Source: CAIXSC01 sp046349915 (lineage in GTDB: Bacteria; Planctomycetota; Planctomycetia; Pirellulales; Pirellulaceae). From it: DNA of 64,000 bases. Every line of letters starts with the position of its first letter. Position 1 is the stretch's first letter. The notes under the pieces are model-generated. The model ran no database searches. It was not told where the DNA came from and saw only the letters and a program-made list of their open reading frames with translations. A program made the position numbers and the translations under genes. The DNA lies in assembly GCA_046349915.1 (NCBI GenBank), contig JAXMBL010000006.1, positions 1 to 64,000 of the forward strand, written 5' to 3'. Positions 1-6,742 of the stretch are shown here, in pieces.

Positions 1-207
1 GCGATGCCATTCCGCGACCGGTTCCTTCCGGCCCCCGAACCCGACCGGGTTGTTAACCCAAATGCCCCTGTTAATCAGAGAGCGCGAGAGTTTTGGCGAG
101 AACGGCGGCCGGGTGACGGCGGGGTGGCGCTCTCGTGCGATTTCCGGAGAACTCTCACAGCTCAGAGCGTCGCCGTAAGTCGTTGCCAGAACTGGCGTAA
201 AACGCGA

Positions 208-235
208 AACGCCGGGAGCGGTCGCTCTCGGCGTT
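208..235 (-). terminator. Probable Rho-independent terminator of tRNA-Asn
   Basis: A 13-bp stem (AACGCCGGGAGCG paired with CGCTCTCGGCGTT, one G-T wobble) with a 2-base spacer lies 45 bases beyond the 3' end of the tRNA. Read on the minus strand, it is followed within a few bases by a TTTT run. The position and shape fit an intrinsic terminator. The rest of positions 1-280 shows no convincing gene. Confidence 0.6.
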
Positions 236-277
236 GGGCGTTAACTGGCGGGTCGCGGGAAAGTTCGCGACTGGGAA

Positions 278-353
<76 letters not shown>

Positions 354-761
354 TCATCAACCCGTGAAACATGCGAGCCGGACCGGCCGTTTGCCTCAAC
401 GGAAAACATATCCTATTTCATCCCGTTCCTCGTCGCAAGACGACTCCCAGGACATGCTCGCCGCAGTACGTGATATCGAACATTCAACCAACTGCGGAAA
501 GTCACCCCACTCTGATCGGACTCGACCAGGGGGAATCTTGAGTCCTGCTCGACAGACAAACTCGGCGGTTTCAGCATCCGCTTTGCTGAAAAAGGGTTAC
601 GCTGCCGTGGCGGCGATTAGCGATGTGCGGGGGGAAGGTGAAACGGTGGGGGTGGCTCGCCGCGGTTTGGGGTTGGGACTGCGGCGAGTGAACTTTGAAG
701 CGGGCGGAGGGCGGTTGTGATGGTGAAGGAATTCGCCCGCAGCTTTTCATCTCGCGAAGCG
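354..761. other. Gene-free stretch ending in a split hairpin repeat
   Basis: No reading frame here looks like a real protein: the translations are short, low in hydrophobic cores and match no family. The last approximately 30 bases (ending CATCTCGCGAAGCG) are the left half of a dispersed hairpin repeat that the adjacent insertion sequence has split. Confidence 0.5.
753..761 (+). repeat. Left copy of 9-bp target-site duplication
   Basis: CGCGAAGCG occurs immediately before the left end of the insertion sequence and again immediately after its right end. It lies inside a dispersed CTCGC-GAA-GCGAG hairpin, which shows what the element inserted into. Confidence 0.75.
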
Positions 762-776
762 CAATACTGTCCGGGA
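762..776 (+). repeat. IS left terminal inverted repeat
   Basis: CAATACTGTCCGGGA is matched by the inverted right end at 2290-2304 except for the third base. The similarity fades into A/T-rich bases just inside both ends. Confidence 0.85.
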
Positions 777-834
777 AAATTCTTCATCAAATCTTAACTT
801 GCGCCCGGGCGAGAAATGTGGATGATGGGCGGCC

Positions 835-2142
835 ATGGAAAAGCTGTCCCGTAAACGCCGAGCCGAGATCGACGCGGAACTGCGTCGTCGCGTGAAGGAG
901 CGTGCAGAGCGTCCCGCCAAGGAGACGCTGCCGTTATGGCCGGAAAAAGTGGAAGCGGGGGCTTTGGTCAGGAAGCTGGACCACTATGTTCGGAGCTTGC
1001 GCGCGGAGGATGCGCATGGCAACCGCAGTCTATTTTTGGATGACGTCTTCGTGGCCTACCTGCTGGCGTTCTTCAATCCGACAATGCGCTCGCTGCGGGC
1101 GATCGAGGATTTCAGTGAGACGCGGCAGTCACAGCGGTATCAGGCGATCAAACGGATCCCCAAATCGACGCTCTCGGATTTCAATCGAATCGCGGACCCG
1201 CAGCGGATGGAGACGATCATCGCCGAACTGCGTGGGGCGCTGCAACGCAAGTATCCCAACTCGTCTCCGAAGGACGAAGGCCTGGGTGTGCTGAAGAAGA
1301 TCATTGCGGTGGACGGCACCTATCTCTCCGCCCTCGCGGACGTGGCCTGGGCGGTGGGACTCCGCAACCAGCACAAGAAGAAGTACCGCGCGCGTCTCGA
1401 CGTGCATGTCGACACGGCGGCCTGGGTTCCCGAGCACATCGCCGTGCCGGAACCAGGAGAAGGCGAGGCGGCACGGGCCGCGAAGGCCGTGCAGCGTGAC
1501 GCAATCCATGTCTACGACCGCGCGTATGGCAGCTTCGAACTATTACTGGCGCACTATCAATCCGAGGGCGAAACGCTACGTGCCACGTCCGAATTCGTGT
1601 TGCGGGCGAAGAAAAACCAATTACTGCTGAACGTGACGGAGGAACGCGAACCCACCGCGGAGCAACGCGCGCAGGGGGTCGTGTCCGACCGAATCGGCTA
1701 TTTCCAAGGTTCTCCAGGACACCACGTGCCCCCATTCCCGGTGCGTGAAGTGATCCTCGTTGGCGAGGACGGAGAGCAGATCCGTCTGCTGTCGAACCTG
1801 CTCGACCTCGGCGTCGAAATCATCGGCCTGCTCTACCGCCAACGCTGGCAGATCGAACTGTTCTTCCGGTGGCTGAAGTGCTACGCCAATTTTGACCACT
1901 TGATCTCGCACCAGAAGGAAGGAGTGCTGCTGCACTTCTACGTGGCGATGGTCGGGGCGATCCTCATGTACTTGCATACGGGCTTTCGCCCCAGCAAATA
2001 CGCGTTCAACCTCTTGGGAATGCTCGCCCAGGGGGGCGTCGACACGCTGGAAAGTATCCTCCCGATCCTGCGGGAACGCGAGCGGCAATGCGAACGCGAT
2101 CGCCAGAGCGCTGCGCGCCGCCGCGCGAAAAAGAACGGCTAG
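835..2142 (+). CDS. IS4-family DDE transposase
   Basis: This 435-residue transposase cuts and joins the ends of the surrounding element. The DDE triad is visible: D160 in the context IIAVDGTYL, D228 in IHVYDRAYG, and E341 within the IS4 signature Y-(2)-R-(3)-E-(6)-K, here Y334, R337, E341 and K348 in YRQRWQIELFFRWLK. The length is normal for the family, and there is no frameshift or internal stop. The basic C-terminus ends in ARRRAKKNG. The gene is the only one between the terminal repeats. The chosen ATG has no strong Shine-Dalgarno sequence, which is common for transposases. The family call is secure; the subgroup is not determined. Confidence 0.93.
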   Translation: MEKLSRKRRAEIDAELRRRVKERAERPAKETLPLWPEKVEAGALVRKLDHYVRSLRAEDAHGNRSLFLDDVFVAYLLAFFNPTMRSLRAIEDFSETRQSQRYQAIKRIPKSTLSDFNRIADPQRMETIIAELRGALQRKYPNSSPKDEGLGVLKKIIAVDGTYLSALADVAWAVGLRNQHKKKYRARLDVHVDTAAWVPEHIAVPEPGEGEAARAAKAVQRDAIHVYDRAYGSFELLLAHYQSEGETLRATSEFVLRAKKNQLLLNVTEEREPTAEQRAQGVVSDRIGYFQGSPGHHVPPFPVREVILVGEDGEQIRLLSNLLDLGVEIIGLLYRQRWQIELFFRWLKCYANFDHLISHQKEGVLLHFYVAMVGAILMYLHTGFRPSKYAFNLLGMLAQGGVDTLESILPILRERERQCERDRQSAARRRAKKNG

Positions 2143-2157
2143 CCCCCTGAGGCCGGA

Positions 2158-2176
2158 CCGCGCGCTGGGCGCGCGG
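2158..2176 (+). terminator. Hairpin after transposase stop
   Basis: CCGCGCGC and GCGCGCGG form a perfect 8-bp stem with a TGG loop, 16 bases after the transposase stop and inside the element. No T-run follows, so it could be a terminator-like or mRNA-stabilising hairpin rather than a classic intrinsic terminator. Confidence 0.35.
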
Positions 2177-2289
2177 CCAAGCCGCTGCATGCGCTGATTT
2201 TCTCCTCGCGTCGCAGCCCCTTCTTCGGCGACGCCTCCAACGCCCCTCCAACCACGATCCCTGCCTTAAACGGCGCCGAGCCGTCAAAA

Positions 2290-2304
2290 TCCCGGACAGT
2301 ACTG
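2290..2304 (-). repeat. IS right terminal inverted repeat
   Basis: Read on the minus strand this is CAGTACTGTCCGGGA, matching the left end with a single difference. Confidence 0.85.
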
Positions 2305-2313
2305 CGCGAAGCG
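2305..2313 (+). repeat. Right copy of 9-bp target-site duplication
   Basis: CGCGAAGCG repeats the nine bases found just before the left end of the element. Together with the following TGATGGCTACT it completes the right half of the interrupted hairpin repeat. Confidence 0.75.
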
Positions 2314-2314
2314 T

Positions 2315-2366
2315 GATGGCTACTGTGAGATGGCTACTGTGAGATGGCTACTGTGAGACGGCTACT
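2315..2366 (+). repeat. Tandem 14-bp repeat, 3.7 units
   Basis: The unit GATGGCTACTGTGA is present three times in a row and then as GACGGCTACT. The unit is the tail of the hairpin repeat (GATGGCTACT) expanded in tandem next to the insertion sequence. Confidence 0.8.
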
Positions 2367-2412
2367 TCGCGATTGGGCAGGGATTGTGCTGAATGGTGAG
2401 TGCACTCGCCCG

Positions 2413-2460
2413 CGGCTGATCATCTCGCGAAGCGAGATGGCTACTTTGCGGCTACTTTGG
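2413..2460 (+). repeat. Hairpin repeat copy at the 3' side of csrA
   Basis: CATCTCGC-GAA-GCGAGATG (2421-2439) is a perfect 8-bp stem with a GAA loop, followed by GGCTACTTTGCGGCTACTTTGG. The last bases overlap the end of csrA. A second copy in the same orientation lies on the other side of csrA at 3121. Confidence 0.75.
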
Positions 2461-2823
2461 CAGTACCAGTTCGAGTTCCGCTGAGTCGAGCGACGTCAGG
2501 CCGGGCCTCGCGGTTGCCGGGATTACTGATAACGGGATTACTGATAACGGGATTACTGTTCCTTCAGGGGCGGTGACCTGGTCAGCAGAGAGATGCTCGA
2601 CAGAATACTGCTTGCCTGCCTCTGATTCACTCGCTTGTGCTTCGCCAGTGACCCGGTCACGCTTGCCGCTGCCGCGCGGCTTCAGTTCGTCGCGCAATAC
2701 CACGACGCTCGCTGGCGCCTCGATCCCCAATCGCACCTTGTCGCCCGACACCCTGACCACCGTCAATACAATCGAATCACCCAGTCGAATCCGCTCGTTT
2801 TCCTTCCGCGTCAGTACCAACAT
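2452..2823 (-). CDS. csrA: CsrA carbon storage regulator with long C-terminal extension
   Basis: CsrA is a homodimeric RNA-binding translational regulator that binds GGA motifs in 5' leaders. The first approximately 50 residues are a textbook CsrA core: MLVLTRKENERIRLGDS, then VRLGIEAP and VVLRDEL. The start is set by AAGGAGG seven bases upstream of the ATG. The protein is 123 residues, about twice the usual 60-70. The extra approximately 70 residues are acidic and polar and contain a repeated VIPLS unit encoded by a 15-bp tandem repeat. The gene end runs into a dispersed hairpin repeat, so the tail may derive from repeat expansion. No flagellar genes are adjacent. The core is certain; whether the tail folds or functions is unknown. 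Confidence 0.9.
   Translation of the reverse strand: MLVLTRKENERIRLGDSIVLTVVRVSGDKVRLGIEAPASVVVLRDELKPRGSGKRDRVTGEAQASESEAGKQYSVEHLSADQVTAPEGTVIPLSVIPLSVIPATARPGLTSLDSAELELVLPK
2519..2558 (+). repeat. 15-bp tandem repeat inside csrA tail
   Basis: GGGATTACTGATAAC occurs twice in a row and is followed by the first ten bases of a third unit. On the minus strand it encodes the repeated VIPLS segment of the csrA extension; the 15-bp period keeps the frame. Confidence 0.85.
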
Positions 2824-3280
2824 GAGTCGAACCTCCTTGTCTGAAGATGCCCTCGTCACGACGTGTATTCTTGTACACAAATACTGAACGCGTGTCAATC
2901 ATTTTCTGCGGTAGTTTTTTCGACTCGCTGCGCTGGCGAGAAACGCTCTTTCAATGAGAGAATTCGCAAACTGCAGAAGACAATTCGGCGAGCCAACTTG
3001 CGATCGAACGGGGGCTTCAAAGCCAAACCGCCAGGCCACGGCGACACACGGAGTTTGATTTGCTTCCGTGTCGTTTCGTGTTGTTCCGTGGCCAATACTG
3101 TCGGCAGTGTTTGTACGCTGCGCGGCTGATCATCTCGCGAAGCGAGATGGCTACTCTTTCGCTACTTTTTTGGCTACTTTTGGCCTTCCGCACCCCGGTC
3201 GGTGGCGGCAACCGGGGTGCGGGGCATACCATTCGGACCTTCGGGCTGAGCCCACGCGTCGCTCGCCCGTTCGTCCGCGA
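2824..3280. other. Gene-free stretch upstream of csrA
   Basis: This holds the csrA leader and, at 3131-3149, a second CATCTCGC-GAA-GCGAGATG hairpin followed by three GGCTACTT-like units (3147-3180). No credible coding frame was seen on either strand. Confidence 0.5.
3121..3180 (+). repeat. Hairpin repeat copy upstream of csrA
   Basis: This is the same element as at 2413 and in the same orientation: CGGCTGATCATCTCGC, GAA loop, GCGAGATGG, then CTACT-rich units. The two copies bracket csrA as direct repeats about 700 bp apart. Confidence 0.75.
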
Positions 3281-3583
3281 TCAAACGCCTGCGTCAGCAA
3301 ACGTGGGCGCGACCGCCAATTGAGTCCGCTCGACTCGCTCCCCCGCGGACCCATAAAACAGAATCGTATTCCGCTCCATCTCCCAAATCGCCGTCAACTT
3401 CACACTACGCGGCCCGTGCACGCAGAAGAACAGCCCACAGGGCCGACCCGCTCGCAACAAGATCCGCTCCGTCATCATGAAAGCCCCCACCTCCAACTGG
3501 TAATGATGACAAATCCGTCCATGGACAAAACTCCGCAAGTCTCGTAGGTCGCGAATTTCTTCTGGGCTCGGGCTGGCCGTCAT
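3281..3583 (-). CDS. Small conserved planctomycete protein, function unknown
   Basis: This 100-residue protein has a compact conserved-looking core: RSFVHGRICHHYQLE, GAFMMTERILLRAGRPCGLFF, CVHGPRSVKLTAIWE and RNTILFYGS. I recall the GRPCG...HGPR..K.TAIWE...NTI.FY pattern from uncharacterised proteins of planctomycetes; this is memory of the family, not a search. There are no membrane segments or signal peptide. The ATG has a GGAG about 13 bases upstream. No neighbour suggests a role. The gene is isolated between repeats. Confidence 0.7.
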   Translation of the reverse strand: MTASPSPEEIRDLRDLRSFVHGRICHHYQLEVGAFMMTERILLRAGRPCGLFFCVHGPRSVKLTAIWEMERNTILFYGSAGERVERTQLAVAPTFADAGV

Positions 3584-4329
3584 GGCGCAATCTCGCTCCT
3601 AACCAAGAGGGTGAGAATCATCCCCGACTCGAGCATCGAGTCGGACTGGAGAAACTGCGTTGAATCACTGACACAGGGAATATCGGCAGACTGGGAAGGA
3701 TAATTTGGTCCACGAAAGCGTGCCTTCCACATACGAGCGTGACAACGTTTTTCATAATTCAGGTCGCAACAGGGCTGCCGTAGAATCGGCACTCTTCCCC
3801 CTCGCGCCGTCGTTACTCGCCGCTCGCCCCTTCCGACCACTTACCACGTAAAGTCCACCTCGCCGGTTGAGTTAACCTGACGGAAAGCGGGAGTTGGGGA
3901 GACTGGGTTGCGACGTGCGGTGGCGGAAAGAGGAGGACCATTAATCGGACGAATTTCACGAATTGGGAGATACGGATTCGCGGAGAGGATTGGACTGGAG
4001 CGGGACCGAGCGATAAATACGGCGAGTTTAGGAAGGCAGACAGAGGAGGTAGAGAAGTAAGGAGAAGGAGGAGGCTGAACGGAGTCTTGCGCGTTTGGGC
4101 TCTTGCTGAGCTACTGCTTTATGTGAGTTTAAGGGCCAAATGCGTGAGGCAGGGGCGACGGACTGGAAGTCCGTCGTACGGGGTTTCTCGCTTTGACAAC
4201 TCTCCTCGCTTTCCCTTGCTGCCAAAATGGCACTTCTTGACGATCGCAAATGGAGACACGGCGCCCGGCTGCTGGCAGTGATTCGCCTAACATTCTTTTG
4301 TGTTTGATCTTACGCACAGCCAATTCTGA
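3584..4329. other. Long non-coding stretch before groEL1
   Basis: About 750 bases without a credible gene. It contains a GACGGACT palindrome at 4157 and scattered CACGAAT-like motifs near 3950. The short frames here have no family resemblance. Confidence 0.5.
4157..4175 (+). repeat. GACGGACT palindrome, copy 1
   Basis: GACGGACT-GGA-AGTCCGTC is a perfect 8-bp inverted repeat with a 3-base loop, followed by GTAC. The same palindrome recurs at 10845, 42189, 42296, 61832, 63096 and 63341, always in non-coding DNA. Confidence 0.85.
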
Positions 4330-4346
4330 TTGGCACAAGGCTTGCT
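4330..4346 (+). promoter_or_regulatory. Sigma-54 (-24/-12) promoter upstream of groEL1
   Basis: TTGGCACAAGGCTTGCT matches the sigma-54 consensus (TGGCAC-N5-TTGC), with the GG and GC pairs exactly ten bases apart. It lies about 105 bases before the groEL1 start, leaving a leader of about 95 bases. No CIRCE (TTAGCACTC inverted repeat) was seen in the same region. Expression would then need an enhancer-binding activator; none is encoded in this window. Confidence 0.65.
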
Positions 4347-4452
4347 TACATACGGGTCGTCTCGAAAGCGACTGTCAAAAAAAGCATTGGCAGTCACCTG
4401 ATCCGGGCAAAAGTGCGCGTGATTCGTCAATACACTTGGGAGGAATCGTCTC

Positions 4453-6168
4453 GTGGCAAAGCAAATGGTTTTTGACGACGAAGCGAGGCAGCCGCTGTTA
4501 GCGGGCGTGGCGAAACTCGCCCGCGCCGTGCGGAGCACGTTGGGCCCCCGTGGCCGCAACGCCGTGCTCGACAAAGGCTGGGGCTCGCCCAAAGTCACCA
4601 AGGACGGCGTGACGGTCGCCGAAGACATTGAGCTCGACGACCCCTACGAAAATCTCGGGGCTCAGCTCGTCAAGGAAGCGGCCAGCAAGACTAATGACGT
4701 GGCAGGGGATGGAACCACCACCGCCACCGTGCTCGCGGAAGCCATTTTCCGCGAAGGCCTCAAGATGATCGCCGCGGGCGCCGACCCGATGGCGCTCGCT
4801 CGCGGCATCAATCGCGCCACCGAAGCGGTGGGTGAAGCGATCACGAAGATGGCCGAAAAGATCAACGAAAAGAGCCGCAAGGAAATCGAGCAAGTCGCGT
4901 CGATTGCGGGCAATAACGATCCTTCGATCGGCAAAGTTTTGGCCGATGCATTCATGAAGGTCGGTAAGAACGGCGTGATCACGGTCGAGGAAGGCCGCGG
5001 CCGCGAAACGACGGTCGACGTCGTCGAAGGCATGCAGTTCGACCGCGGCTTCCTGTCGCCGCACTTCGTCACCAATCCGGACGAAGTCATCGTCGAACTC
5101 GACAACTGCTACATCCTCATCCACGAGGAAAAGATCTCTTCGAACAAGAAGATGATCCCGCTGCTCGAAGCGATCAGCAAGGCCAACAAGCCGCTGTTGA
5201 TTATCGCGGAGGACATCGAGGGCGAGGCGTTAGCGACTCTGGTTGTCAACAAGATGCGTGGCATTCTGCAAGTCGCCGCGGTCAAGGCGCCTGGTTACGG
5301 CGATCGCCGCAAGGCCATCCTGGGCGATATCGCCGTCCTGACCAAGGCTCAACCGATCTTCAAGGATCTCGGCATTGATCTCGAAAGCGTCAAGCTGTCG
5401 GATCTGGGCCGAGCCAAGAAGATTCGGATTACGTCGGAAGAGACGACCATCGTCGATGGCGCCGGCAGCAAGGAGGATATCGAAGGGCGCGCTCAACAGA
5501 TTCGCGATGAAATCGGCCGCACCGACAGCGAGTACGACCGCGAGAAGCTGCAGGAGCGGTTGGCCAAGCTGGCGGGCGGAGTCGCCCAGATCAGCTGCGG
5601 CGCCGCGACCGAGACGGAAATGAAGGAAAAAAAGTGGTTGGTCGAGGACGCGAAGAACGCGACCGCGGCCGCCTTGGAAGAAGGGATCGTGCCGGGCGGC
5701 GGCGTCGCCCTGCTCCGCGCCGAAAAAGCCCTCGATAAGCTCGAATTGACGGGCGATGAGAAGATGGGCGCCACCATCATCCGCAATGTGCTCGACCAAC
5801 CTTTGCGAGCGATCGCGAAGAACGCCGGCCGAGATGGAGCGGTGATCGTCAATCGCGTGCGTCAGCTGAAGGGTAAGAACGAAGGCTGGGACGCGGACAA
5901 GGACGATTTCTGTGACCTGGTCAAGGCGGGCGTCATCGACCCGGCGAAGGTCGTGCGCACCGCGTTGCAGAATGCCGCCAGCGTCGCCGCTCTGTTGCTG
6001 ACCACCTCCTCTCTGATCACGGACATTCCGAAGGAAGAGAGCGACGAAGGTGGCCACGGCGACCACCATGACCACGGCATGGGTGGCATGGGTGGCATGG
6101 GAGGAATGGGCGGCATGGGAGGAATGGGTGGCATGGGCGGCATGGGCGGCATGGAAGGCATGATGTAG
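4453..6168 (+). CDS. groEL: Chaperonin GroEL, copy 1, with long GGM/His tail
   Basis: This 571-residue Hsp60 subunit forms the double-ring folding chamber in the cytoplasm. The ATP site motif GDGTTTATVLA and the GGGVALLRA segment are intact, and the length fits the family. The start is a GTG with GGGAGGAA seven bases upstream. The C-terminus is unusual: an HGDHHDHG segment and then eight GGM triplets plus EGMM, longer than the E. coli GGM tail. It is the first gene of groEL1-groES-groEL2-dnaJ-grpE and is preceded by a sigma-54-type promoter. It is clearly divergent from copy 2, so the two are old paralogs. GroES lies downstream rather than upstream, unlike the common groES-groEL order. Confidence 0.97.
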   Translation: MAKQMVFDDEARQPLLAGVAKLARAVRSTLGPRGRNAVLDKGWGSPKVTKDGVTVAEDIELDDPYENLGAQLVKEAASKTNDVAGDGTTTATVLAEAIFREGLKMIAAGADPMALARGINRATEAVGEAITKMAEKINEKSRKEIEQVASIAGNNDPSIGKVLADAFMKVGKNGVITVEEGRGRETTVDVVEGMQFDRGFLSPHFVTNPDEVIVELDNCYILIHEEKISSNKKMIPLLEAISKANKPLLIIAEDIEGEALATLVVNKMRGILQVAAVKAPGYGDRRKAILGDIAVLTKAQPIFKDLGIDLESVKLSDLGRAKKIRITSEETTIVDGAGSKEDIEGRAQQIRDEIGRTDSEYDREKLQERLAKLAGGVAQISCGAATETEMKEKKWLVEDAKNATAAALEEGIVPGGGVALLRAEKALDKLELTGDEKMGATIIRNVLDQPLRAIAKNAGRDGAVIVNRVRQLKGKNEGWDADKDDFCDLVKAGVIDPAKVVRTALQNAASVAALLLTTSSLITDIPKEESDEGGHGDHHDHGMGGMGGMGGMGGMGGMGGMGGMGGMEGMM

Positions 6169-6345
6169 TCGCTGATCGCCAGGCCCACTTGCCGGCGAGT
6201 CGTCCAACGGGCGACGAAATGCCTTGGCCGGTGCGATCAAACGCTAGGAGACGGGTTGGCAAGTGCCAGCCCGCTCGCCAAACAGACAGTTCCAAAACAA
6301 ATCAGTTCAAACGCATAACGTAGTCGCGATAGGGGAAACATAGAG

Positions 6346-6645
6346 ATGTCGAAGATCAAGTTGCGTCCGCTGGATGATCGAGTCGTAGTGCAGCCGCTGG
6401 AAGCGGAAGAGCGGACCGCGGGCGGGATCGTGTTGCCGGATTCGGCGAAGGAAAAGCCGCAGCGTGGGACGGTGATTGCGGTGGGTCCGGGTCGCTTGCT
6501 GGAGAACGGCAAGCGTGGCGACCTGTCGGTGCAGGAAGGTGACGAGGTGATTTACGGCAAGTACGGCGGATCGGACCTGAAGGTCGACGGCCGGGAAGTG
6601 AAGATCTTGCGCGAGGGTGACATCCTGGCGAAGGTCGTCAAGTAG
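6346..6645 (+). CDS. groES: Co-chaperonin GroES
   Basis: This 99-residue Hsp10 caps the GroEL ring. It begins MSKIKLRPLDDRVVVQPLE. The mobile loop (EERTAGGIVLPDSAKEKP) and the C-terminal strand GREVKILREGDILAKV are present. It lies between the two groEL genes, 177 bases after the first and 97 before the second, so the three are probably cotranscribed, and this single GroES may serve both GroEL rings. Confidence 0.97.
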   Translation: MSKIKLRPLDDRVVVQPLEAEERTAGGIVLPDSAKEKPQRGTVIAVGPGRLLENGKRGDLSVQEGDEVIYGKYGGSDLKVDGREVKILREGDILAKVVK

Positions 6646-6742
6646 TTCGCAGATCAGTCGTAGCCGCAAATGACGCCGCGGGGCCACAAGCGAAGCGGCG
6701 TCACATCGAATCGCAACCATTCATCCACAAGGAATCGCCAGC

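Larger units (their letters stand above)
762..2304 (+). mobile_element. IS4-family insertion sequence, complete
   Basis: The 1543-bp element has 15-bp terminal inverted repeats (CAATACTGTCCGGGA on the left, CAGTACTGTCCGGGA on the inverted right end; one mismatch) and a 9-bp direct repeat on both sides. It holds one intact transposase gene with all catalytic motifs. The intact ends and duplication indicate a fairly recent insertion that may still be mobile. IS4-family assignment rests on the transposase signature. Confidence 0.9.

Noticed and set aside
364..720. 118-codon frame between tRNA-Asn and the insertion sequence
   Set aside because: No ribosome site, no family resemblance and unstructured composition.
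4250..4452. Possible CIRCE/HrcA operator upstream of groEL1
   Set aside because: No TTAGCACTC-N9-GAGTGCTAA-like inverted repeat was found; the sigma-54 motif is the only clear element.
5230..6240. 336-codon open frame antisense to groEL1
   Set aside because: It is the shadow of the strongly biased groEL1 codons; the repetitive His/Ala translation comes from the GGM tail, and it has no ribosome site or family.
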